Assembly: GCA_026413225.1 (NCBI GenBank)
Contig: CM048557.1
Coordinates: forward strand, 21,616,871-21,680,870
Origin: Otis tarda
Lineage: Eukaryota > Chordata > Aves > Otidiformes > Otididae
Direction of reading: 5' to 3'
DNA length: 64,000 nucleotides
Position numbers and translations under genes: made by a program. This document shows, one piece after another, positions 1-12,300 of the stretch (position 1 is its first letter; every line of letters starts with the position of its first letter). Below the pieces are notes generated by a model. That model was given only the letters and a program-made list of their open reading frames with translations. It had not been told where the DNA came from and did not search any database.

Positions 1-305
1 CTTGTTAAGTGCAATGGTCAGATCTGACACTATGAACAGCATCGCGCCAATGCAGGCCGAGAGCTTGGTCCATGTCCAGAGGTCGTTGCACAGCTGCATG
101 CCAGCAACCGCTCGCCAGCCCATGAAGCCAATCAAGGCGATGTAGACAGCTACCAGGTAGGTGAATGGACCTGAGAGGTAGGAGTACAGGAAGGCATAAC
201 AGGAACTGGAAACAAGGCCCATCAACAAGCCGGCTTTGAGGTCCAAAGGCTTCATGCCGAAGGCTGAAGAGTACAGGATGTGTGTGATGGCGAACATCAG
301 CAGAC
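1..305 (-). CDS. TMEM86A: TMEM86A coding exon 3 (partial at window edge)
   Basis: The exon begins with GT, which completes the glycine codon split by intron 2, and reads [17 protein letters not shown] onward to ALNK. The 3' splice site is a clean pyrimidine-rich ...CTCTTTCCAG directly before it (AG at 307-306). Hydrophobic segments and the second conserved aspartate (protein residue 190) are in this exon. The frame stays open to position 1, so the stop codon and 3' UTR lie outside the window. Confidence 0.95.
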
Positions 306-3300
306 CTGGAAAGAGGCATTGACATAGCAAGTGTGACCTTTCATCAGTGACTGGCAGTTGGTAGCAGAAGAAAACATGGTTATATTGGGTTTGGAATATT
401 CCACAACAAGCATAGGCTTAGATGTCCTTGCAGTGTTACAACCCTTAACACTTTCAGTGGGAATCATACTGACCATTTGTGACCATTTTAATATAAAATT
501 TGTGCATAGCTCAGCCTTAGCACCAAGCTCCTGCCATAAGAAAAAGCCCCAGAGCATCTACAACTGCAGCCAAGTACAACTCTGTTGTGATCATAAACCC
601 ATAGAATCGTTAGAGTTGTAAGGTCATGTAGTTCAACCCCCCTGCAAGAAGCAGGGACATCTCCAACCAGATCAGGCTGCTCAGAGCCTCATCCAGCCTG
701 GCCTTGAATGTTTCCAGGGATGGGGCATCCACCACCTCTCTGGGCAACCTGTTCCAGTGTTCTACCACCCTCATTGTAAAAATTTTTTTCCTAATATCTA
801 ATCTAAATCTACCTCCCTCTATTTTAAAACCATTACCTCTTGTCCTGCCACAACAGGCCCTACTGAACAGCCTCTCCCTATCTTTCCTGCAGGCCCCCTT
901 TAGGTACTGGAAGACCGCTATAAGGTCTCCCTGGAGCCTCCTCTTCTCCAGGCTGAACAGCCCCAACTCTCTCAGCCTGCCTTCATAGGAGAGGTGCTCC
1001 AGCCCTCTCATCATCTTTGTGGCCCTCCACTGGGCCCTCTCCAACTGGTCCATGTCCTTCTAATGTTGGGGGCTCCAGAACTGAACACAATGCAAGCCTT
1101 TTTGCTGAGAGGCCTGGTGAACCAAGCTGCTACAGGTGCAAAGCTTGTTTATCAGGTGGTTCCTCCTCCCCTGCTTTGTACGGAAGGGTGGGGGCAAGGC
1201 AGACCAAAGATCATCCCCTCTGACTATCCAAAGTGATTTGCTTATAGGTCGTGTGTGGAACAGGAAGGCTGAAATCAGAGCAGTATAGGAACAAAACAAT
1301 GAAAAAAGATACCAGTCCTTCCGAACCTAGACACAAAGCCTGACCGTATTTAGCCACAAACCCAAAGGCACTCAGGGACTAAATCTGGCTCCTATGCCAT
1401 CTCTGCCCATAGCTAGGAGAAACCTAAGCTGCAAAGAAGCAGCTGGCATATTTCAAGGACTACACCAATGGGATCTGCCAGCAAGTTTATGGGTATTTGC
1501 AAGATTCAGATGAACCTTATCTGGAATCAATCAGTGAAAATAAAATGCTGGCTTCCCTTTGAAGTGCAACACCCCTGAGAAATGCCAGATGTGGGTGTTG
1601 GAAGGTACTGCCCATATATTTTTCACTTGCCACTAACCCGTTTGACAAAAAATGTCACAATGTATTGGTACAGCTGCTGACTAACAGCCATCATGCCAAT
1701 TGTAGATAATAATCCTAATAGTCTTGTGTTGAGGCAGCTCAGAGAAGGGGAATTGCCTCCCTGCCTTTGGGGAGGACCAGATCAGACATCCACTGAAAGC
1801 TCAGCCATGGTGGGATGAGAGGGAAACCTGCAGGAGGGAGGGGGCTGGTGGGGATCTGGTCTGCATGGTGAAGCTGGAGAAAATGGACAATGTGAAGGGG
1901 AAGGAGGAGAAGTGCAAAGGAGGGCAACGAGAAGTTGTCGTTTGACAGAGCTATTACACATCATAGGCATAGCACTGAGGAAACTGAGGAGGGATTTAGG
2001 ACAAGAGCTGTTTATAATGTTACAGTGCAGGAAAGGTTAGAGCCCTGGGGGCAGTAAGGAGAGGAAGGTTAGGCTCCTCCTAGCAGTGAGTAGTGGTTTG
2101 TCCTTCAGTGTCATTATATGGAGAGTTCTGGGATGGGGAACTGAAGAGTGTGTTCCCCTTCATGCAGGCAGCTGGCAACAAGGAGGAGGAGGAGAGGAGG
2201 AGAGGATGCGGCAGCCAAGCAGAAGCCCGGAAAGGCAGGAGTTCTGTGATATATGGTGAGGCTGGTCACAAAGAAGAGAGTCGGCTCCCAGGTTTACTCA
2301 TTCATGTGTTCCACACATGACCTATTGAGCTCCCAGGCTTGCTCATTCAACACCCACAAATTAAGTCAGGAACTGGGGAGGGTGCATTTCTCTTGCATTT
2401 CACAGCCTTTGGCTTGGCCCTCCCAACCACATCAGGCAGAGGTGGTCTGTCCACTTCCTTCCCCCTCCCTGCCCCTGGAGTTTCCCCTCAGGCTGGCAAT
2501 AAGTCCTTTTTGTTAGTCCTTGTCTTCTTCACCAAATTGTTAGTCCCTGTCTTCTTCACTGAATGCATAAATTGTTTCTAAGTGCCTGCTATCAAAGGAG
2601 GTGGATGTTAACACTATGAAGGATCCTCTACTTGCAGTAAGACACTAGTCAGAAAATAGCATGGTATTAGCGGACTAGAACAGCAAAAATGAAAAATAAA
2701 GTCAAGTGTGCCAGGAGTAGGTTCCCAGGCTCTCACTTCCCTATAAAGTAATGAACAAACGTCCTTTTATAAACTCATTGTCTCAAAAGCTATTCAATTC
2801 AGCCCAGTTCCCAACCCTTTTTTCATCTTGAAAGCCATAGAAATAGAACAGAAAATACATTTTTATCTAGTATTTCCTCTTATTCTCCTGAAATCTCTAA
2901 TTCCCGCAAACAATTATGTCAAAGTTGTCAGCAACAGCAGCCTGCTGAGTTTTACATACATTTTGCAGGAGAGGTGGAGGATGAAGTGGAGTGGTGCACT
3001 TTATCTGCTAACCGCTGTTAACACTTCACTATGGAAGGTGGTAGCTCAGATTAGCACGGACTGAGGCAGGCAGTTGACAGCCAGGATGAAGGCTGAGATT
3101 TTCAAAACGCTCCAAGAGAGCTTTTCTTCTTAAGAAGAAAAATGTATCTAAGCCCACAAAGCAACACTTCTCAGTTGTGACGCTAGGGTTGAAAATCCAA
3201 CTTGTTTGCAGATTAAAACACATTAACCAGATACTGAATTGCTGTGACTGGTTGACCTTCCTGTAGCACTAAATTGGAGAGGGAATTCGGAGATATCCCA

Positions 3301-6300
3301 GCTACGTAGAATGGAGAAGCTCAGAGCAGTTCATGTACAAAAACGGTCATGGGGAGAATCAGGCTTTGAATGTATTCCAAGCCATAGCTCAAGGAGCAAC
3401 TCCAGGAGGCAAAACAGAAGCACAAGCAGTCGGGCTGGGGTGACCTGCACTGAGATGGGTACCCCTGTTAGGAGGAGGCCCATTGGTGGGAATACCAACG
3501 CTCAGCACAGAGGGGACGGCACCTCAAGAGAAGGCTGGAGCTCCCCAGCAACATGCCCAAGGTTCAGCCAGATAGATCCAATCCTCAGGGCCTAATCTAA
3601 ACCCCACCAAAATCAGTAAAAAGTTTTACATGAACTTTTAATAAGATTGGGATAAGCCCTTGGGAAGCAGGATTAAAACTAGAGTCAAAGCATTTGGCCT
3701 TTCATATCTGGCATTTCACACACTTCCCTCTCATAAAGAAAAAGCTTGTGGGAATTTCAGAATAAAACTAAATACTAATCTCATGAGAGGGGGGGAAAAA
3801 AAAATAAGCCTTTGACTTTCAGAGCTGACAACAGCATAAATAAAGTTTCCTCATCTCATCACATTTTCCAGTGGGACAGTCGCAGCAGCCAGTTAATGGT
3901 GGGTGTTACACGAGATCCCTGTGCTGGTTAAATTAATTTCAGAAATCCCACCAGTCAGTTTAATGAAGGACTCAAGGGCTACTGATTTCTTGTGACATTC
4001 CAAGGCCAGGGAAAGTGTTGCTGTGGGCAGGTTCAACATGGCTTTAAATGATTAACCTAAATCATTACATTCTAGTCTGCAAACTAGCAAAATAAAACAA
4101 GCTTGTTTTGCTCTGAGAGATGTGGATCCTTCTCTAAAGAAGATAGAACATTGTTGTAGGGTTTGCCCTTGATTCCCCATCATTTACATGTCTTGCAAAA
4201 CAGACATGTCTTGTAGAACAGGCTGCATGATTCATACTGATGAACTCACAAGCAGGACAAGATTTCTGATGCTTTGGTTTATAGCATCCACTGAAACACC
4301 TCCCCCAGGCTATGGGCTTGTCTATCAAAACCTAAGAGTCCTCTCCACCAACAACCTTTTCACCGTGTGTCCTATTTCTGATCCTTGTAGAGAAGGGCTG
4401 ACATATCTCCCTGCAGAGAGACAGGAGGTAGATACTTCCCGGGGATACTTCCAGGAACCTGTTGAGTGCCATGAGCATTTCCTTTTGTTCCCCAGGGATC
4501 CTGCCCATACCACCTTCCCAGCTCCAGCCAGCTGAGATGCTGTGAGCACGTGCCAGGGAACCAAACCTGCCCAGTTACCTCTCTGACCTCAAGAGAAGCT
4601 CAAGAGAAAGACCCATCCACGGTGTGACTCCTCTAACCACGACGGATTTTAGTCAAGGGATGAGTACTTCCCACTGCCCAGGGCCTAAGTTGTACATGAA
4701 TAAACAAAACATGTGGCCCAGCAACTCATTACTAAATAAAGAGGGTAACAACTGGATACTGTGGCATCTCTTTAGGACTGACACTGCACTCACCGTGAAT
4801 GAAGTAGCCCTGCTCCTGCCAGATGAGAAAGGCATCTCCCACTGCTGAGAATATGAGTCCCGCTAGGATGCGGCTGGCGCTCCGGTGTGACACTAAGAAG
4901 TTAATTCCATGAGCCAGAAGGAAAACCCACAGGCAGAAGATGGGCAGACATTTGATGAGGGCACTGAACCAGGAGGGGCTGGAAGTTGGCAGCCAGAGGA
5001 CAAAATAGACACAAGTGGCTTTAAAGAAGGGCACCAGTTTGGGGCCTTCACTCTTCACCTAAAAGAAACAAATGTTAAAAAAAAAAAAAAAAAAATTAAT
5101 AGGATCCTCAGAAGCACAGTGGAATAAACTGCAAAAAAAGAACTGTCTCCTTCCTTTTGAAAGCTGCTCTGTTGTGTATACTGTCAGCTAGCAGCATTTC
5201 TACCCTGAGAAAGGCTGGATGAACTTGACCATGATACTCAGCCTAGACCTTTGTGACCCTCTCTGCTGAAAACACTTCTTGGCTGGCAGGGTGGGTTTTG
5301 AGTGGTGGAGATGGAGTTTTAGATACCTTTTCTCCTTAATTGTTCTACTGAAAATATTTAGGCCACCTGTCAAACTCCTCTGGTGGTCCTTGCCACCTAT
5401 CTTGCGTTTAGACTAACCCTTTTTAGACACCTCCTTTCCTGTAGCTGCAAAAATACTGCACTCCCCAGGAATATCCCAGCAGCAAACAAGCCAATAAAAG
5501 TGCAAATCTTCCCTCCTATTTTGGTGAATCCTCTAGCTTAGCCAGTTGTAGATCAGCCTGAGGACACAACCTCTCTTTTAACCCATTCTCTCTCCTGCTC
5601 TGTAGCCTCACGCCTGGAGCTTGCTGTTGGCATCGCCACATGATTTCAAAACTCATCACATCAACCTCCCAGGTGAGGGTGTCACTTCCTCAGCTGACTA
5701 ATATCAACATCAATCACATGTTGCTTTGTTCTTGCATTATACTAATAATATACTGCCCATATTACAGGAAACATTTTGACTCAGGGCTCTGTTGTGTAAA
5801 TCCAGACGCAAAAATGCAGCATGAGCACTGGCTACTCATAACAAAGCCACGGCAGAGGCAGAGCGCATAGCTACACACTGCACAAGCTGGGTCTGCTCTT
5901 ACCATACACTTAGCTGACACCAGTCTGGGCAGTGATAAGATACATACTGTGTTCACCTGCCCTCCTGTGCTATTTCTGCATTCTAGTGCAGGTGGTGAAA
6001 ATTCCGCATGAGAAACAAAACTACAATTTTATTTTCTTCTGAAGTGCAGCTGAGGGACAAAACAAGGAGCGAAGGAAGAGACTAATTGCCTCATGTGCCT
6101 GCGCTGTTGTTGAGCTATGTCCTGGGGTCTTTTAGGAGGCCTGTTTCCTCCTGCACCTAAGGCAGTGCAAACTCCAGAGCTCCCCTGCAAGCAAGAGTTC
6201 ACTCTCAATCTTCTAATCTCTTTGGTCAAGCAAGATTTAGTTGCTTAGTATTATGACGACTTCCCACTACTCATGGCCAAAGCACTCAAGACACCTCATG

Positions 6301-9300
6301 CACCGGAGGAGGACACGGGGGAAAATTTAGAGGCGTCAGAGCTGGGTTCACACTGCAAAGTCCATCAAAATCTGAACGTCCGTGTATGACTCTCTGGGGT
6401 TGCTTATCTCATGCAAGGAGCCCATGCTCCAAAAAACTGCAAGAGAAACATTGGTCTTTTTTTCCAGATCACTTGGCCTTATTTCTGCTTCTTGCATCAT
6501 GGGACACAGCCATGGCACAAAACCAGCATCCATCTTCCTTTGATGCAATGTGCCTTGGTGCAGGTACCTAGAATGGCTGAAAGCTGCACAGCAAATATCT
6601 CCATGCTTACGGTGCTCATTTAGTAAAGCCTAAACTCATCAAAATTCTGGAGCTTTTACAGGCAGAAGCAAAGGGAAGCAGGTGAATCTGGAAGACAGAG
6701 GCAGTGGAGGGCATCTTCACATACAGTATCTAAAAAGGGAATGCAATCTCTGAAGCAGCAAGACCATAAATAAAAGGCATCCCAAGAAGACAGTGCTTTC
6801 AAAATTGTTCTCATATCTGATGGAAAGTTCCCCAGCATATCAGCAGTTTCTTAGCAGTAAGGTATTTCATTATTCCTATATACATTATTCATAGGCTATT
6901 GCCAACACAATTTTTAAACACTCCATTAAACAACCAGGCTACACAATTCACTCACAAAAGGACATCAGCAAGCCGTTAACTTTCTTGTATTACATGGGCA
7001 GCCCATCGTGAGTCCTCTACTTAGGCTGTCTAACTTAATCACCATTTACCACCTCTTGTCTACATTCCTTGGGAGAATTCTGTCAGCAAATAACAAATGA
7101 ACTTGAAATAAAAGTCATAAAAGCCCACGTAGTCTCACAGCACTGGGAGTGCCTGGGAACTATCAAGTATCCGAGGGGGAAGAGTGGAGCCAAGCTTCCT
7201 TGTCCTTCAGACCCAGCACCTTGCCCCTCTGAAGTGACTCATCAGGCTCAGTCTATCCCCAGCCACCTCCAAAGCCAGTGCCTGGCTCCAGCTCTGCCTC
7301 CTCCCCTTCTGTGACTCTTTTTTTATTCAATATGTAGTTGATCACATTCATCCTCTCACAGTTGCAGGCAGCGGATGACAGCACTTCTGGCAGGGTTTGC
7401 TCCTCTCCCCTGCCAGTTGTGGAGATCCCCATCACGCCATAACAAGCCTGAGATCTTCGCCACAGAAAAATAACAACCTCCAGAGCTACAAAATGCAAAA
7501 GAATTTGCAGCATCAGCACTGCTCCACATCCCTGTAACAGTCTCAGCTAAGGTAGGTAGCTTTGTACCTCTGAAGACAAAAGTTTATGCTGAAAGATGCA
7601 GTTCAAGTTCAGCCTTGTTTGCAACACATCACAGAGGCACTCAGAAACATACAGGAGTGTGCTTGGGTTAATAAACACAGGAATTTTTATTTAATACCTC
7701 ATATTAAAGGAAAAACACCTGCTAGAAACATTTACCATTACAATCACAGCTTGCCCTCCCTTGTGTGCATGCATGATGAGACAGGTTTTAATTACACTTG
7801 TCATTTTCCCCAGGAACCTTGCCTTACTGTAAGATATGCACTTGTGTAGAAAGATTATGTTTGCTTGGTAACCTTAAAATTACCATTTCTTACTATTTGA
7901 ATGGGAGTTTTCCAAGCCCAGACAGCATTATTTTTAAATAGTGGTTTGTAGTATTTCCATCCTCATAACAATTAAGGAATTTTTCAGGGATAAGGGTTCA
8001 GATTCCAGTCTCAGTTACTCACCTATAACTCTGGAATTTACAGAGTTATGGAGTCGTCATTTAAAAAATAACCTAATATTATATAACCTCATCTATAAGG
8101 GCTACAGGCTTCTCATCATCTTTATTCCTTTACATTTTTTCTACAAGTATACTTCAAATGAGTCCTTTCCAAACATGCCCTTGTCCATTACTGAATGCTG
8201 CAGCTCAGTGGAGCCCCTGTGCTGGCTCCAACCAAAACAAGTAAACAAGTGCCCCATGAGGGACACCGCTTGCTGAGTCAGAGGTACCTGCGCAGCTGAT
8301 GGCTGGGCAGCACATCCTGCTGGGATGATGTGGCACTGGAAATATCTGGGAGAAGTCTCCCAAGAAAAACTGAGGCAACCAGAGGGTGAGGCTGGGGGAA
8401 TTCCTTCTCTTTGGATGTGTGGCTGCGGCTTGGGAAGAGGTGATGGGGCAACTTGCCACCTGGACAAGAAGTCAAGGTGGCGATACTGCGAAACTGTGTG
8501 CCAACACGAGTGGAGGCTGTGGCTTGAGGAAAGCCAAGCACATAATCCATGGCTGGACTTGCCTGTACCTCAGAGAACGGAACATTATTTCTTGGCTACA
8601 TGGATAAATTGCATTTAACCACCCATCTCCTTTGCACCTGTGTCTCAGAGAGAGACACAGAAGAAGTGGGGATGGAGCTGTGCCATGGTGTTGGAAAAGG
8701 AAGCACCTGATGCAAGTGACAAGGTGCTTTTTGCTAATGTATATGATTTTCATGGATTTAAGCTGGGTTTTGCCATTTTGTTACAAATTTTATTGCATTT
8801 TTCCTTCCCACTTCTTTTCTTCTTCCCCTGCTAATTTACTCTGGGATGAAATGCAATACAGAAAATATCTTAAATACAATGACAATGCACTGTTTCCAAG
8901 CTTTGAATTTCTCAACTGAGCATAATTTAGGGCATTTTCTCAACTGCTACGACTACTAAGTTACTTAGTCTTTAAAAGTTAGTTTAAATTGCTGTAAAGC
9001 CACTATTGCCTGTATTTGTGGAATTATAGTGAAAGTATCATTTACTGAATTATCTGTATCCAACCAAATGCAATGAAAGCCTCCAAGACTTAGGCAGACT
9101 AGGAGGAAGTTGTGTCCTGGCTCTCACAAAGAGATTTTGGATGAGATGATCTCCAGAGGTCCCTTCCAACCTCAACCATTTGGTAATTCTGTTATCTCCA
9201 GGCAGAACCTGGTACTGGCACATGCAGCTCTCTGGAGGCTCAGGGCTTGGATATCCACCTCCCTGATAGGGATTAATAAGTTTACAGTATCCCTTCTTGT

Positions 9301-12300
9301 CTTTTATGTTCTCATTCTGCTCCAGTTTGAAATATTGCTCATTTCCCTGTCACTGTTGTTTAACAGTGACAGATGATGCTATCACACAAGTATTCCAACC
9401 ATGCTATGATTTGGTATTGGTGTAAGACATCTTGAGAGGTTAGGCTAGCTGATGAAGAAAAAACAGTTTTAGGAGAAGTGGCAGACCTGAAGAGGTAACT
9501 GGGTAATAGAGACTGACAAAAAGTTTCCAATGTGCAAAATACAAGATGTAGCACAAAAAGATGCCCAAAAGCTTCATACAATAGCTCCTAAGCTGTATGC
9601 ACAGATTAGTTATTGATGACTCACCAAGAGCCCAGGGGTCTCTGCTGGATGATCTCTTCTTGCGCCTCCCTGCTATGCAGCAATAGGAGATGCTCGTGAT
9701 TCACATCTGTATAAACCAATATTCACCACGGGGTATGACCTGGGGAACATCTGTGCTGCTCCTCAGCAGAACAGACAGCCTGTTCTGACTGCTGCAGGCA
9801 CATAACCCAGCCAAAAAATAAGCTGCATCCGCAGAGGAACGGCTACATTTGTAGGAAAGTGCTCTGATTTTCTTTCTTTAACATTTTGGAGCCAGTTGTC
9901 TGTACCTACATCACAAGTGGGATGAAGAAAATCCAGCGGCCAGAGGGAGGGAGACATCTTGTTCCTTAGGTACAGAATGCCAGAAGCTTGTTGCTTTGAA
10001 ATGTTTTAGTTGGACAAAGTTAACTGTTCTTAAGCCTCATACTGGTCCCAGGAAACAACATGGAGTATCAAACAATGCTCTTCTCTCCACAAGTCCCCTA
10101 AATCAGCCTGCACAGAAAATGAGTATACAGCCCCTTCCAGACACCAGCTGTGTGCCAGCCTGCTGTGGGGATACGACTCATGCCTCTTGGGTTCTGCTGC
10201 TTTCCAGGAAAAGTGTTTTAAAAATAATACCCAAGTTACTCCACTGAGCAACACTTGAGCACAACTCTGTGCACCAGCCAAAAAAAAGCTGTGCTGTTGT
10301 CCTTCACCCATCCGTCCTGGCAGCCTTGGCTGGCCGAGTACCATTTTGTGTATCCACGGCTGAGATGTTTCCCCTGGCTTTTGGCACCCTGCATCGTGGA
10401 TCCTGCCTTGGTTCTGCCCTACTGTGACAACAGCTCTCTTAGCCCCAGTTGGGCGCTGATAACTATTTATGCAGCTTTGTTGCCATGTATTATGCTGCCA
10501 CTGCAAGCCCATGGTGGGTGTTTCTCATTCCCCAGAATATGTGGCTCTTTGCAAGGCACTGACGATCCTCTGTGCAGTCTAAGTCACAGAGGGAGAGCTG
10601 CTTCAGTCTGGGGATGGACCACAGTTAGGACAAAGTATACGTATGTGCAAGAGACTATAGATCTATAGAACAATGGGGAACCAACACAATTCGCCATCAG
10701 GCTCAGCCTACAGAAGACCCATCTTTGCTCTTAACCAAAATGAGCAGAGCATAAGGAGAAGCCTGTGCATACACAGATCTTAGTCAGAGGCAGCTGATTT
10801 TCCCCTGAACTCAATGACCCATTAGTATTTGCTGAACCAAGGAGGAATGCAGCAGTGCTGGGCAATTCCTGGCCAGGAACCCACATGAGCTGACTGCAAA
10901 GCCACCATCCTCCTGGGCTTGCTTGCACATTCCCACCTTTGCCAAGATAGTGCAACATCAAGTCTTCTGAATGTGTACATGCTGAAAGAGTTAGAAAAGA
11001 GGGAATTTTTACGCAGAGGACCAGATGTGTGTGTAATAGGAAGAATTCAGCTGTTTGGTACCCAAATTTACCATTTACATCTTCCCTATCCTGGGTGGGT
11101 GCAGGAGCCATCACAACGACCAGCCCTGGCCTGGGCTCTCACCTGGCCACAGAGCAAAGGCCCCAGCAGCCACTCTGGCCGCTCAGTCCTGCCTCCCTCC
11201 TGAGCAGCTTGCAGAGGCAAGAGAGGAGAAGACGGATGAGATGTAAAGGGGCCAGCCAGTCGGCGCTTGTGACTCCACAGGGTTGCTCCTAATAGGGCTG
11301 GCCGGACAGCCCTAACTGGTATGCTCTGGTGAGGGTAGGTGAGTGCAAAGCTCTTCACCTCCAACTCTGCTGTCCTGCAGGAGCAAACATGCTCCTGGGT
11401 GAGAACCAATTGCCTTTTGTCAAGGAAGGCACTGGCTCGTAAATGCCCTAAGTTGTTCCTGAATAAAATTTGGAGAAAAAGTGCTTGTTTATGGAGGGTG
11501 ATGAAGAGTTATGGAACCAGCCAATCGACCTGCCTGAAATACTGTGTTGGTGCAACATATTTGTGCAATTAATAAGAGGGTTTATGTTTGTGTTGGAGGT
11601 GCCACGGGCCAGGCATCCAAGGCAGATGGCTCCTGAACAGGCTCCACATGCTGCAGAAAATTCAGGGTGATAGATAAACCCTCCCCACTGCAAGCAGAGA
11701 CAAGATCATAGAGGCTCCCTCTAAACTGAACTTGTAAAATAGCTAATAAATCACCCAGAAGACGGTACATGATTTGCCTTTGGGAGAATGTGTGTGCTGA
11801 TAATTCTCTGTCTCCACCATGCTCATGCTGTGTAATGAGTTTCACCAGGCCTGGCTGTGTTTTATTGCCACTATTGGCACTCCGCAGCACGACTCAGGGC
11901 CTCCATTTCTCCAACAAGGGTAATGCAGTGAAACTCAGCTTGTGCTCAGCTTTCCAACCAGACCTCTTCACAAATGGTCAAAAAATCACAGTTTTGTCTG
12001 ACAGGAGAGCCTCCATCATTCAGCACAAGCAAGAAGTAACAGGGCTCAGCCCAAACGCCTCCCACCTGCAAAAGGACCATCCTCCCAGCTCAGCCACACG
12101 TGGCAGGAGCAGTGGGTCCAAGGCAGCTCTTCCACCCCCCAGGTCTCTCCAACTCCTCCTGCAAAATAGGGCTGGTTTGCTGGCTTCTCTCATCCCTCCC
12201 TCTACCCCAGCAGTCTGGGTGCTCCCTTTCTCCCCCCAGTTAAGCAAAGTAATCTCCAGCTGCACTTCCCAGCTTTGCTCCACAACAGACAACAGGGTTG

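Larger units (their letters stand above)
306..4793 (-). other. TMEM86A: TMEM86A intron 2
   Basis: The 4.49-kb intron is bounded by GTGAGT (4793-4788) and CAG (308-306) and interrupts a Gly codon after its first base. It contains a CR1 copy near its 3' end and a short 27-bp tandem duplication. No other exon-like or RNA-gene signal was seen in the stretches 1,095-2,509 and 2,563-4,793. Confidence 0.9.

Noticed and set aside
8141..8618. Several overlapping open frames on both strands in intron 1
   Set aside because: Mutually overlapping in several frames with no domain, consistent with a GC-richer patch rather than exons.
10030..10512. 160-codon minus-strand open frame in TMEM86A intron 1
   Set aside because: It is in the gene's own strand but lacks plausible exon borders and any recognisable domain. 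Inclusion would disrupt the exon 1-exon 2 junction, which is exact without it.
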